A stretch of DNA of 64,000 bases. Origin: Chamaelirium japonicum (lineage: Eukaryota; Streptophyta; Magnoliopsida; Liliales; Melanthiaceae). The stretch's first letter is position 1. Every line of letters starts with the position of its first letter. A model generated the notes under the pieces. That model was not told the origin of the DNA. It made no database searches and was given only the letters and a program-made list of their open reading frames with translations. Shown here one piece after another: positions 1 through 12,047 of the stretch. The stretch spans positions 51,406,472 to 51,470,471 of the forward strand of contig OX393557.1 in the NCBI GenBank assembly GCA_947650365.1, written 5' to 3'. Made by a program: the position numbers and the translations under genes.

Positions 1-1588
1 AGGGCAAACACCAGTCATCAACCAGAAGCAAGTCGGCGTAACTACATCTCCGATGACGACGGCAAGGATGCTAGCATGCAACATCGAGACGTCCTCCGTC
101 ACCATCCTCCGTCCGGTCTTCAGCTCCAAGTCATGCAGATAAACGAGCACATGGCGCAGATTACTCGGCTGATGGAGGAGCAGGATTGTCACATCAATAC
201 TCTGATCCAAAAGCTAAGCGCAAAGGACGTTGCAGCAGTCGGTCAACCCGTTGCTTCTCCAGTAGCCGCTCCAGCTCCGTCTTCAACTCCCGCTCCTGCA
301 GAGGTTGTTCCGATGATTCAAGCAGTTACTCCAGAACTCTCCTCGGCTCCCGTCCCAGCGAAAGTCGTCTCCCCAGCGCCAGTCTCGGTGGCCACACAAC
401 CTCCGGCAACGGCAACGATGAATGCTCAGCAAGTCTAAGCGTTGGTAGCCGACATGATGCGCTCCCACGGTAGTGGCCTTCCTCCGATCACGGCAGCATA
501 CTCGAAGCCCTATACCGCGAGGATCCAGCAGCTACGCTTCCCACTCGGATTCCAGCCACCAAAGTTCTAGCACTTCGACGGAAAGGGAAATCCAAGACAG
601 CACGTTGCTCACTTCATCGAAACTTGCAATAATGCCGGCACATATGGCGACGAGATGATGAAACAGTTCGTTCGCACCCTCAAAGGTAATGCTTTCGACT
701 GGTATGTTGATCTTCCTCCAGGGACCATCGACAGCTGGGATCAGATGGAGAGGGAGTTCCTCAATCGCTTCTACAGCACCAGACGCACCGTCAGTATGAC
801 CGAACTCACCGCCGTCAAGCAAAGGAAAGACGAGCCGGTGATCGACTACATCGACAGATGGTGGAACCTCGCGTTGAATTCACGACATGGAACTCAACCT
901 AGCAAGCTATGGGGACTCGAATAGCAAAGACTTTTTGAAGGTGGAGAAGAAGGATAAGCCACCGGCACCGAAACCGAAACAAGTCAATGTTGCGGACGTC
1001 GCTTCAACCTCCAAGCCGCTCAAGATCGGTGGTAAGCCGGATCAGAAGAAGGGAGTCGCCATACCGCCGCCTCCGTCGCCAAGACAAAGGATGACTCTCG
1101 AGGAGCTCGAAGCCAAAGAGTACCCCTTCCCAGACTCGGAAGTCTCCTCCATGTTCGACCAACTACTGCAAAAGAAGATGATAGAGCTCCCTCCTTCGAA
1201 GAGGCCCGAGCAGATGCATCACGTCGACGACCATCTCTTCTGCAAATACCACCAAGTGGTGAGTTATCCCATCGAAAGATGCTTCGTCTTCAAGGAAAGA
1301 ATCATGGCGCTCGGAAAGCAAGGAAAGATAAAGATTGACTCCGGAGAGGTCGCCACGGCCAACATGACATCCATCACCTTCGGTTCCTTCTTGCCAGTAC
1401 TCGTTGCTGCACGACGAAGCACGCCCAAATTACGCATCAATCGTCAAAGGCCAACCGCTAAGTCAATTTCCTAGCCGAGAGTCTTGAAGCGACGTCAACG
1501 TACTCCTGCGCTCACCGAGGAAGAAACGTCGCTGCCCTGGGGGCAACCATCGCTCACGCCAGCACCTCTTTCAAGCAATGCTACATCC

Positions 1589-1975
1589 CAACGAGCGCTC
1601 CAAAGGAGATACGAGCGAGGAGATCCAGAAGTGGGTCTGCTGGGCCAGCCTTCGGGGAAGTTTGATTATTACGTCCTCTACTCGAGGCCTCCGTCCGTTT
1701 CGATTGATGAAATCAAGCCTACCGGCTGGAGATCAGAAGATGAGCCAGTGGAGCCTCAGGAAGAGCAAGTCCCTTCCAGTCAAGCTACGTCCCAATGTGC
1801 TTTCCGGAAAAAATACAAGCAGGGAGATCTAGAAGTCAGTCTGCTGGGCCAGTCTTCAGGGAAGTCTGACTATTACGTCTTCTACTCACAGCCTCCATCA
1901 GTTTCGATCGAAGAAATCAAGCCCACCGGCTAGGGATCAGAAGACAAGCCAATAGAGTCTCCGGAAGAACAAGTG
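1589..1975 (+). repeat. 204-bp direct repeat inside A gag
   Basis: Two diverged copies lie at about 1589-1792 and 1793-1975. Each encodes a 68-residue module with a GQPSGKFDYYV-like core and an IDEIKPTG-like end. The period of 204 bp is a multiple of three, so the duplication kept the reading frame. The second copy ends in a TAG at 1931-1933. Confidence 0.7.
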
Positions 1976-2353
1976 CCTTCAAGGGACCAGTTGCTGCTGC
2001 CGATCATCTTCTTAGCGGAGGGGAATCTACCGACGAAGAGGCATGGGTCATGCTACCACGGCGGCGAAAGCCACGACAAGAAAGGCAACAGAAGCAAGAC
2101 CGTGTGATGAGGAGATTTCCAGAACGCCAAACCTACAAGAAGAAAAACAAGACTCCAGGGAGGAAGGCGTTCAAAGTGCCGCCAGCAAGCCAAGACGATC
2201 TCCTCCAGCAGAACCTTCCAGAACCAGTAACCTTGCAAGAATTCTTCCCTGATCGCTTCTTCCCAGTTGATCAACACATCAGGGTGTCTTGTTGCATGGT
2301 CGAAGTCCATAAGGCGTTAGAAGGAAAAGGCGAAGTCGAGACATCTGAAGAGG

Positions 2354-2358
2354 GCGAC
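2354..2358. other. TSD of Copia element B (left copy)
   Basis: GCGAC here is repeated at 25549-25553 just after B's 3' LTR. Removing 2359-25553 restores a continuous acidic gag segment of element A (EEGD followed by STDEGDD). Confidence 0.95.
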
Positions 2359-4312
2359 TGTTGTAGCTCGCGTGTCCTTAGCGTGGATTTTCTGTATTAA
2401 CATTAATAAAGATGACTTTGGTTATTGCTTTAATTAGAATACTACTCTGGTATATGATAATTCTCATATAATAAAAGGAAACTAGGAAACACAGTAGGCC
2501 ACTGAGGCGCATGGAGGATCCATGCTTGGGAGACCCAGTGGATCAGTTCTGTGTAGACCTAGAACTAGTTCACAGCTTAGGTAATGCCGATCGCTTCACT
2601 GAGAACAAGCTATTGGCAGGTAGAGGATGTGGTAAAGTCTCCACCACGGGAACGTGGGATTCCCATTCACCTGACCAAGCACGATGATCGTGTTGAACAG
2701 GAACCAAAATGGTGCACAGTTCAGTGATTCAGACACTGGTGCAGAAACCGTCTTACTACTATAGATAATCTGTCCTTAACCCTGAGGGACCATGCTCACT
2801 GGGCCAACTAATTGAGTGGTGCTTTGATGTGCCAACGTGTGCGGACCTTCCATAGTCCAATACCACGGTACGTTGGGTTACCCGGCCGGCGCTTGAGTGA
2901 CATGTAATCCCTACAGGTTATCCAACGTCCAGTGTTGGATGGGTGCGTTTTGATGAGTCAATCTGTCCACACAGTTAACCCAGGCCTGGTGGTTGTCAGT
3001 ATGACTGACGATGTTCCGGATGCTAGGCATAGCACCGGAAGGTGTCTGCTGTTATAGATGACAAGTCATCAAACCCTAGTCAGATGATCGATCGGGATCT
3101 GACGGTGCTCCCCACCGCCCGAGTCGTATCATGGCACCAGTAATATGAGGGATAAGGATTATCGAAGTATAGTAGAGAACAGGATTACGAGGGAGTAACA
3201 TAAGTTTAGGATCACTAGAGTTCAACTCACGTCGCACTCTGGGTGGCTACACGGGTTAATCGGATTAGGGCTGATTAACGGAACTTTCGGTGTGTCACCG
3301 GAACAGTTAATTAGGGATCCGGTTGGAGCTAGAGATCCCGAACCCTGAAGGTTCCACCCTGTCGTTGCGTATAGGAATTGTTCCCCGACCTAGTTGGATA
3401 CGTTGGATGCGAAGTAGCGCGATGGAACGCAAGCCCGGAGCCAAAGAACCTAATTCACATGTGTTACGGGCCGTAGGAGTATTTTGGTAAATACTGAAAT
3501 ATGGCTCAGAACATATTGAATATGGATCTTAGATTGAGCAGAATAATTCCAGGAGCTCACAGGCGCTGACGGAACTCGATTCCGAGTAGCGCACCTCACT
3601 CAGTCTCACTTTCAGTTTTCCGTTTTTCGTGAAGGGCGTTTTCGTCCGGACTTCACGATAGACACCCGGAAGACCTAAATCCGATCCCCCCTTATCCCTA
3701 TCCATCTAAAGGCCGGCCCTAAGCTTCTTGGAGCCATGGGAGACCGGCCCTATAAGAAGAATAGAGAGAGGAGGGGCCGGCCTAGTGCCTCCCTCTCCTT
3801 TGTGGCCGAACCTATCATCCCCTCTCCCTCTTTGTGGTTTCGGCCAAGAAAAAAGAGACGAAGAAGAAGGGAGAAGGAAGATGAAGGAAGGAGAAGGAAG
3901 AAAGAAGAAAGAGGAGGAGAAAATCTCGCGGCTCGCCATCGTCTTTGCAACGGATTCCTCCGTCGGCTCGTAATCCCTGCACTCAGAGACGGGATTTCGA
4001 GGATTCTTCAATTCACAAAGGACAAGGTGCTATCCGACAGTTTTCCTTGTGATTCAAGTGCGGTTCTTCATCGTTCCGTAATCTCCGGATCATAGATCCA
4101 TAAGGTATGATGAATCTAAACATCTAAGTAGATGCATGCATGTCTTCCGTAGATCGTAGTATGCCTCTAGGGTGTCCGCACATATGCTAAGATCGTAGAT
4201 TTGCATGTAGATTGTTTTGTATCACGAATTGTAATAAAACATACACCGTATGATCTTCGGATCTTTCTTTTTGCTTCCGCTGCGACTCTGATTAGCGGAT
4301 CCAATTTCAACA
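2359..4312 (+). repeat. Element B 5' LTR
   Basis: Starts TGTTGTAGCTCGCG and ends TTTCAACA just before the primer site. The second copy starts at 10221 with TGTTATAGCTCG and matches along its length with scattered differences. Open frames inside it (for example near 3700-4100) have no protein family match and lie in non-coding LTR sequence. Blocks such as the GTTACCCGGC and CAGGCCTGGTGG regions are shared with the LTR of element F, so the two families are related. Confidence 0.95.
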
Positions 4313-4314
4313 AT

Positions 4315-4326
4315 TGATATCAGAGC
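4315..4326 (+). other. Primer binding site of B (initiator tRNA-Met type)
   Basis: TGATATCAGAGC lies two bases after the LTR. It matches the usual plant Copia primer site TGGTATCAGAGC with one change. Confidence 0.85.
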
Positions 4327-4634
4327 ACGCTTTGGTGTATGTTTCATGCATGAATTCGTGAAAACATCATGTGAATATATGATGGCATATGTTTTCGTCG
4401 GGGTTCGACGTAGATCATGTATATGGATTGTGCTATGTATCGTCTTTTTGCAGATGCCGCACTGAATAGTAATCTGTGATTGCATGCATCCGGGGGGTCG
4501 GACCCCGGATTTTATTTTGCATTGATTATTATTGTGGATTGTAAGGCTCTAGATGGGCGAGGGTGGGGGTTGACCATCCTCGGTTCCCTGGCCATGTTTC
4601 TAGGATTGTCTTCTTTTCTTTCTAGCGAAATTGT

Positions 4635-4663
4635 ACACGAACGAGCACTTGCTCGGAGCGTGT
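4635..4663 (+). promoter_or_regulatory. Conserved RNA hairpin in the B leader
   Basis: Outer stem ACACG/CGTGT, internal loop AA/GAG, inner stem CGAGCA/TGCTCG, with CT at the apex. The F leader has the same fold at 44408-44436 (minus) with an outer stem of GTACG/CGTAC: two base pairs changed on both sides so pairing is kept. A role in genome packaging or dimerisation is inference from position only. Confidence 0.65.
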
Positions 4664-6252
4664 TAGTTTTTCGGTCACAGAAAGAAGGGGATGATGCTAT
4701 ATCCACGGTTCGGGCAAGCAGTACCATGGTGTGCAAAGACCCGGTGAAAGCGTGCACGTTGGCGATGAAAGGGATCATCGTCAGAGATCGTGCAGAACGG
4801 AAGAGCGGGATATCTTGGCTGTGCTATTCAGGTTCAGGGGTCGGACCCTGGACTTGATTTAGTTTGGATGTTTTTCTGTTGTTTCTCTTTATTTCGTATT
4901 TAGAGAAATATGATTATCTTACTTGTGAGTTTGTTTCTAGATCAGGCTTAGGGTTAGTATTAAAATTATGGATTCATCGGTGTCTCTATATGCTTCTAAC
5001 ACGTGCAAATCCGGTGGCTAGCTAAAAGGAAAGGTGGTAACCGCCCTCGTGGTAGTTCAGGTAGCCAAGTACTGTGCACCGAGATAGACGCAGTGTTAGA
5101 TTTGTTTAGTGATAATTAACTAATGTCTCCATAAAAAGTATGATAACCCTAGTGGGATGCCCTTTCCCCACGTGGTCCTAGCGATCAAGTTAGGTTAGGA
5201 TTTCACTATGTGATACCCGTTTCTAGATGACGTTTGATGATAGTATGAACTCATCACGATTTGGTTATGCCACTATTAGGTTGAGGTTCGGCGGAGGTTG
5301 TCGGATGTCCCTATTTGGCCAGCATCGAAACCTGTAATGAGATGAGGTCTACTATGACATCAGGCATCAAATTGTGAACGAAACGTCATCGTAGTGGGAG
5401 TCCTTTCCACGTTGACCTTAGGCTAGGCTCCAGATCTTAGGATTATGGACAAACTAGTGAAGTATCGGGATCCTTGGAATCTATGTAATGTGATCATTGC
5501 AAGAAAGGCAAAAGCTGAGTATTCAAGGTAGGGACTATGATATTTTTCGAGGATACTAATGCTTTGTGGGAAGGTTTATAATACTAGTGGGAGCACGGTA
5601 GACCAGGGTCTAAGTCTAGGAGGTCGTGACCTTTCTAGATATGCATAAAACCTGATAAAGAAGGGATGTATAAGAGGTTCCCTCCAAAGGGGAGCCCCTG
5701 GCGTCCACAATCAACCGGCTAAGGGTCTGGGTGGGAGGTACGCAGTTCGATATTCCCACCGGGTGAGAGCTGTGTTTCTTTCCATGCTGGTTCGCCTAGT
5801 GGTTTCCTTCGGGACATGGAGGATGCCGGTGGCAGTGGGTGACGGTTTTATCCTGCACCGCGGGAGCCTATGAACTCCCCTACCGACACCACCTAGATTT
5901 GTGGGAAGCATCCGAAAGCTTATGTAAAGCCGTTATTGCTGCGCACGCGGGTCACATAAAGCTGGCCAAAAGGAGACTGGGAGGTCTATCAGTTTGCCGT
6001 GGATAATTCTGATGAAGACTGGGTCGTAAAAACCCCGTTGGCAGAAGCGGTTGCATCCTCTCACCGAGATGCTGTCTCCAATTCAGGGCCGATAGTCTCA
6101 GTGCTCGAGCCTAGGGAATTTAGATTCCTGGATGTCTCCACTTGAGGTGGTAAAGACATAGCGGCTGGAGTAGACATTATCTATTTCTAAATTCCATGAA
6201 ATAGATTGTAGTAGACCCTAACTATTGCTTTAAACCATTATTTACAGAAATC

Positions 6253-9200
6253 ATGACCAAGCTCGACCCCCTTGCCTCCATACTTAATGATAACAAACTT
6301 ACGGGACCAAACTACGAGGACTGGAAGCGTAACCTAATACTCGTCCTAAGGGTTGGCAAACACACAATTGCCCTAAGTACCCCTCAACCGGCCATGCCGG
6401 GACCAAGTGTAACTGAGGCCCAGTTAAAGGAATGGAAAGACTGGCTAGATGCTGATGAGATATGCAAGTGCTATATTGTGGCATCCTTACAGACCGTCCT
6501 TCAGAAGCAAGTCAAAGACATGGCCTTTGCTTCAGACATGATGCTCTACCTGAAGGAAATGTTCGAGGGTCGTAGTCGGGTAACTCGTTACCTGACCATC
6601 AAGAAATTGGTGTCCACGAAGATGGCAGAGGGGACTTTAATTCGGGATCATATACTGAAGTTGTTTGGTTATGTGAACGAGCTTGGTTCCTTCGATGTCA
6701 TCTTGGATGCAGAGATCCAGACCGACATTTTCCTCGCGTCTTTGTTAGGAGCGTTTGAGGGCTTCGTTACCAACTTCGACCTTAACCGGTTGGAGATGTC
6801 TAACGCAGAACTCCTAGCGGCACTCCAGGCGGCAGAGGACGGGATGAAGGCAGGAGCCCAATCCCTAAACGTGGAGCGGAATTCTTCTCTGAAAGACAAG
6901 GACAAGTTTCAGAAAAGAAAGTCTAAGAAGCCCGTGAAGATGGGCCAGGTGCAGTTGCAGGTTTCCAAGTAGAATGGTCCGGCGAAGCACAAAGGAAAAT
7001 ATTTCCGATGCGGCAAGAAGGGGCACTGGAAGGGCGACTGCCGCGCGGCTCCCAAGAAGGCTGAGACAGGTATATCTCAAATCCACATAGTGGAATCCCT
7101 TGTAGCATCCAGTTGTTCTTCAATTTCATGGATTGTGGATTCTGGTTCCACTAACCATGCTTGCAATAATTTGCAGGGGTTCAAGGAGACAAGAAAACTA
7201 GGTGATGGGGAGATAATCCTAAGCATGGAAACTGAGGCCGTGGCAGAGGCTGAAGCAGTTGGAGATGTCATTTTGCAGTTCCTTGATAGAAGAAGTTTAT
7301 TACTTAGAGACATACTTTATGTACCGTCCTTGAGACGTAATTTAATTTCTGTTTCCTTATTGAATAATGAAGGTTTTTCAGTTTTATTTGATGCTTCTGG
7401 TGTGTCAATTAAATTGAATGATTCCTTTGTTTGTAAGGAAAAGATACAGAATGGTCTCTATGTAATTAACTCCAATCATAAGCAGGATAACATAACTGAA
7501 GCTTGTGTGATTAATTCATCTAAAAAGAAAAATCTCTCAAATAATCCAACACTCCTTTGGCATCTAAGGCTTGGACACATAGCCTCAGACATGATTCATA
7601 GGTTGGTTAAGGTATGACTCTTAAGTCCAAATATTTCAGAAAGCCTACCGATGTGTGAGTCTTGCCTGAAAGGCAAGATGACTAAAAGGTCTTTCCGAGC
7701 CAAAGATAGCAGATCTAAGGAGGTATTGGAGTTGGTACACACTGATGTATGTGGGCCCATAAGTGTCCGTGCCATAGGAGGCTTCGAGTATTTCATCACC
7801 TTCACGGATGATCACTCGAGGTTTGGATACATATACCTAATGCGACGGAAGTCTGAATCATTTGATAAGTTCAAGGAGTTCAGAGCTGAAGCAGAAAAGC
7901 ACACGGGTAAAAGTATCAAGTCTCTTCGATCGGATCGAGGAGGCGAATACCTATCAGATGAATTTATTGGGTACCTGCGTAAGCATGGGATCGTATCCCA
8001 GTTGACTGCACCAGGGACACCACAACAGAATGGTGTATCTGAGAGGAGAAACCGAACTTTGTTAGACATGGTTCGGACTATGATGAGTTATGCAACATTG
8101 CCACCTAGTTTTTTGGGATATGCCCTAGAGATGGCAGCATATACTTTGAACTTTGTTCCATCAAAGTCAGTACCCCTAACTCCTTGGGAGCTGTGGTTGA
8201 AGCGAAAGCCAAGCCTACAGCACTTTAGGATTTAGGGTTGTCCAGTACATGTGCAAAAGGACAAGCGAGATAAGATGGAGTCAAAAACTAAGGTATGTCT
8301 GTTCATTGGGTATCCAAAAGAGATAAAGGGTGATTTATTTTATGATCATGAGGATGGAAAGATTGTCGTCTCGACGAACGCCGTATTCCTGTATCAGGAT
8401 TATTTAATAGAACATAAGCCCACCAGTAAAGTAGTTCTTGAAGAATTGCTTGATACTGATGGGAGTACGCAAACAGAAAACGTAGTGGGAGCCGATACCA
8501 CTAAAATTAACGGTACTGTAGAATCGACTCCTATGGAACCACCACAGGTTCGTCGCAGTGGGAGGACCACAAGTGCTCCTGATAGATACATTGGAGAAGC
8601 TTTTATGGTTGATCCAGAGTTTCAGGAGAATGATCCTCTGAACTATGACGAAACGATGGTATCCACTGACCATGCAGCATGGTAGGAAGCCATGGAGGCA
8701 GAACTGACATCGATGTCCCAAAATTCGGTCTGGACACTTGGAACACCACCTCACAACATTAAAGTTGTTGGGTGTAAGTGGGTGTACAAAAGGAAAAAAG
8801 GTCCGGATGGTACCGTTGAGACTTACAAAGCTAGACTAGTCGCTAAGGGTTATACCCAGCGAGAAGGGATCGACTATGACGAAACCTTTTCACCAGTGGC
8901 TATGCTTAAGTCTATCCGGATCCTCTTGTCCATTGCAGCCCATTATGATTGGGAGATCTGGCAAATGGACGTCAAGACCATATTCTTCAACGGGAATTTG
9001 GAAGAAGACATCTACATGTCTCAGCCTCCAGGCTTTGTCGCAAAAGGTCAGGAAGGTATGGTGTGAAAGTTGCAAAGGTCCATTTATGGACTGAAGCAAG
9101 CATCTAGAAGTTGGAACATGCGTTTTGATCAGGCTATCCAGTCTTATGGATTTGAACAGAACGTGGATGAACCATGTGTTTATAAAAGGAACGATAAGAC

Positions 9201-10206
9201 TGCAGTAGTTTTTCTAATGCTTTACGTGGACGATATCCTGCTCATTGGAAACGATATTGGAACGTTATCTACAATGAAAGTGTGGTTATCCTCTCAATTT
9301 GACATGAAAGACCTGGGTGAAGCGAGTTATGTTCTGGGGATCAAGGTAACTCGAGATCGCCAGAACAAGATTCTCTCGCTGTCACAGTCAGCCTACATAG
9401 ATATTATCTTGGTCAGATTCAGTATGCACAACTCCAAGAAGGGACTGGTTCCATTCAGACATGGAATAAAGTTGTCCAAGGATCAGGGTCCTAAGACTCC
9501 TGAGGAGAGGGCAGAGATGCAGAAGATACCTTATGCTTCGGCAGTAGGGAGTCTGATGTATGTCATGCAGTGCACGAGACTAGATATATGCTATGCAGTA
9601 GGCATGATGAGCAGGTATCAGTCAAATCCGGATCCAGGGCATTGGACTGCTGTGAAAAGTATACTCAAGTATCTACGTAGGACAAGAGATTATGAGTTAG
9701 TTTACTCTTCATAGGAACTGATGCCGATTGGATATACGGATTCTGACTTTGCGTCAGATCCGGAATCCAGGAGATCGACGTCAGGGTTTGTGTTTTCATT
9801 AGGAAAAGGAGCTGTCAGTTGGAGAAGCGTGAAGCAGGAATGCATCGCGGATTCGACGACAGAGGCTGAGTACGTTACGGCGTGCGAAGCAGTTAAGGAG
9901 GCGGTGTGGCTCAAGAAGTTCCTCACGGACTTAGGATGAGTACCGGGAGCTCAAGATCCTATTGTCCTTTACTGCGACAATAGTGGAGCGGTAGCACAAT
10001 CCAAGGAGCCAAGATATCACCAGAAGAGCAAGCATATCGAGCGAAAATACTACATAATCCGGGACTTGCAGATGCGAGGGGAGGTAGCAGTGACTCAGGT
10101 GGCGTCTGCAGATAACATGGCGGACCCTTTTACAAAGACGTTACCGACCAAGGCTTTTGAGAAGCACGTGGATGCCATGGGAGTTAAGACTGTTGTTCCC
10201 CGCTAG
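6253..10206 (+). pseudogene. Element B gag-pol polyprotein, seven in-frame stops
   Basis: One reading frame runs from ATG 6253 to the normal stop TAG at 10204-10206 with no frameshift. Visible in order: gag with LTGPNYEDWKRNL start; zinc knuckle CGKKGHWKGDC; protease [12 protein letters not shown]; integrase with LRLGH and CESCLKGK zinc residues, then HTDVCGP, TFTDDHSR and [12 protein letters not shown] with YVDDILLIG; RNase H with [10 protein letters not shown]. Premature stops are at 6970, 7615, 8233, 8683, 9064, 9712 and 9937; the intact relative F has sense codons at the equivalent places. The element therefore could not move itself. Seven point nonsense changes and no indel suggest slow decay by base substitution. 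Confidence 0.93.
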
Positions 10207-10209
10207 GCC

Positions 10210-10220
10210 AAGTGGGAGAT
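10210..10220 (+). other. Polypurine tract of B
   Basis: AAGTGGGAGAT directly precedes the 3' LTR. Element F has the identical tract on the minus strand at 37837-37847. Confidence 0.85.
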
Positions 10221-11135
10221 TGTTATAGCTCGTGTGTCCTTAGCGTGGGTTTTCTGTATTAACATTAATAAAGATGACTTTGGTTATTGCTTTAATTAGA
10301 ATACTACTCTGGTATATGATAATTCTCATATAATAAAAGGACCCTAAGGAACACAGTAAGCCACTGAGGCGCATGGAGGATCCATGCTTGGGAGACCCAG
10401 TGGACCAATTCTGTGTAGACCTAGAACTAGTTCACAGCTGAGGTAATGCCGGTCGCTTCACCGAGAACAAGCTGTTAGCAGGTAGAGGATATGGTGAAGT
10501 CTCCATCACGGGAACGTGGGATTCCCATTCACCTGACCAAGCACGATGATCGTGTTAAACAGGAACCAAGACGGTGCACAGTTCAGTGATTCAGACACTG
10601 GTGCAGAAACCGTCTTACTACTATAGATAATATGTCCTTAACCCTGAGGGACCATGCTCACTGGGCCAACCAGTTGAGTAGTGCTTTGATGTGCCAACGT
10701 GTGCGGACCTTCCATAGTCCAATACCACGGTACGTTGGGTTACCCGGTCGGCGCTTGAGTGACATGTAATCCCTACAGGTTATCCGACGTCTAGTGTTGG
10801 ATGGGTGCGTTTTGATGAGTCAATCTGTCCATACAGTTAACCCAGGCCTGGTGGTTGTCAGTATGACTGACGATGTTCCGTATGCTAGGCATAGCACCGG
10901 AAGGTGTGTGGTGTTATAAATGACAAGTCATCAAACCCTAGTCAGATGATTGATCGGGATCTGACGGTGCTCCCCACCGCCCGAGTCGTATCATGGTACC
11001 AGTAATAGGAGGGATAAGGATTATCGGAGTATAGTAAAGAACAGGGTTACGAGGGAGTAACATAAGTTTAGGATCACTAGAGTTCAACTCGCGTCGCACT
11101 CTGGGTGGCTATACGGGTTAATCGGATTAGGGCTG
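10221..11135 (+). repeat. Element B 3' LTR, first part
   Basis: Matches 2359 onward up to the GGATTAGGGCTG block, where element C begins. The last five bases GGCTG (11131-11135) are the TSD of C, repeated at 24504-24508. Confidence 0.95.
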
Positions 11136-11167
11136 TGTGGGTGCAAATTTTGGCATAAATCTACCAC

Positions 11168-11425
11168 GGGACCCACCGGCCCTGCCTGGTGGGCCCACGA
11201 GGACTACAGCGGGACCCACCGGCCCTACCTGGTAGGCCCACGAGGACTACAGCGGGATCCACCGGCCCTGTCTGGTGACCCCACGAGGACTACCATGGGA
11301 CCCACCGGCCCTGCCTGGTGGGCCCACGAGGACTACCACGGGACCCACCGGCCCTGCCTGGTGGGCCCACAAATACCACAGTGAGACCCACCGGCCCTGC
11401 CTGGTGGGCCCCCGAAGACAACCGC
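11168..11425 (+). repeat. Six 43-bp repeats in the U3 part of C's LTR
   Basis: Units start at 11168, 11211, 11254, 11297, 11340 and 11383, each beginning like GGGACCCACCGGCCCTGCCT and ending in a GGTGGGCCC block. CCCACC and GGTGGG within a unit can pair. The same array is in the 3' LTR from about 23770. They lie upstream of the TATA box, where enhancer repeats would be expected. Confidence 0.9.
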
Positions 11426-11496
11426 GTGGCCCGCAACTTTACCTGGAGGGTCCCCAGATACTGCAGCAGAAATCGCCATTCGCCACCCATAATGCC

Positions 11497-11505
11497 TATA
11501 AATAG
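11497..11505 (+). promoter_or_regulatory. TATA box of element C LTR
   Basis: TATAAATAG, placed after the 43-bp repeats. The copy in the 3' LTR is at 24099-24107. Confidence 0.75.
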
Positions 11506-11901
11506 CATAGCCTTTGAATGTAAAGGGATCGAATTCTCAGTTCTAAAAACCAGAGCTCTGTGATTTTCAACTTCTGATCTATCATCTCTCTTCGATCTTC
11601 TTCTCTCTTTCGAAGAGATCAGGGAGCTTTCAGTGATACTCGGCCTGTCGAGGTCACTTCAACATAAGTGTTAGTGAATTCGGGTTGCTCCCTATAGCAC
11701 GGAGACGTAGGCTTCGACTGAACTCCGAGATCACTTCTCTTGTGTCAAAATCTCTCTCTCTCTGATTGCTTTTCTGTTTACATATCAAAAAAGCAACAAC
11801 TTCAACCAACCGATCGACCAACGATCCTCGACATTAACTTCGACTCCAATTGACTGGTGCTGCGAAGGTCTTCGGGTCGGCACGAAGATTTTCCCCCACA
11901 G

Positions 11902-11920
11902 TTTGGCGCCGTCTGTGGGA
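11902..11920 (+). other. Primer binding site of element C
   Basis: TTTGGCGCCGTCTGTGGGA starts one base after the LTR. Element D has the same site on the minus strand. This is the usual Tat-lineage form; I do not assign the tRNA with certainty. Confidence 0.8.
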
Positions 11921-12047
11921 TCCGAGCGAGAAGCTGTGTTCTCTCTTTACTTCAACTACCAGATCAATAGCCAAACTTCCTCGCCCCCTCGGTTGATCAG
12001 ACAACTGATCGAACGTCGGCAATCTCGTTGTACCCTTCGCACCCTGA

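Larger units (their letters stand above)
76..2358 (+). pseudogene. Element A gag remnant, 5' part
   Basis: Capsid-type retrotransposon gag is recognisable in frame 1 at about 570-890: motifs GNAFDWYVDLPPGTIDSW and FLNRFYSTRRTVSMTEL, followed by VIDYIDRWWNLALNSR. Upstream is a proline/alanine-rich stretch. The frame is broken by TAA at 436-438 and TAG at 568-570. Right after LALNSR the usual roughly 35 residues are missing and the protein resumes in another frame at MELNLASYGDSNSKDF, so an internal deletion with frameshift lies near 885-890. A further TAG ends that frame at 1472-1474. The segment up to 2358 carries the LPEPVTLQEFFPDRFF motif typical of this family, and is cut by Copia element B; the next codons are at 25554. 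Confidence 0.85.
4313..6252 (+). other. Untranslated leader of element B
   Basis: A 1.9-kb stretch between the primer site and the gag ATG. Small open frames here (for example 4480-4857) show no family signature and I treat them as chance. Short blocks are conserved with the leader of element F on the minus strand, including the hairpin at 4635-4663. Confidence 0.7.
11136..11900 (+). repeat. Element C 5' LTR
   Basis: Starts TGTGGGTGCAAATTTTGG and ends CCCCCACA. 765 bp against 766 bp for the 3' copy. The differences I find are t/c near 11473, t/a near 11561, a missing g near 11643, a/g near 11720 and g/a near 11792. The 5' third consists of GC-rich 43-bp repeats, followed by a TATA box. Confidence 0.95.

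Noticed and set aside
4480..4857. 125-residue frame in the leader of B
   Set aside because: No family signature; F does not keep the frame at the equivalent place, while the hairpin within it is conserved as RNA.
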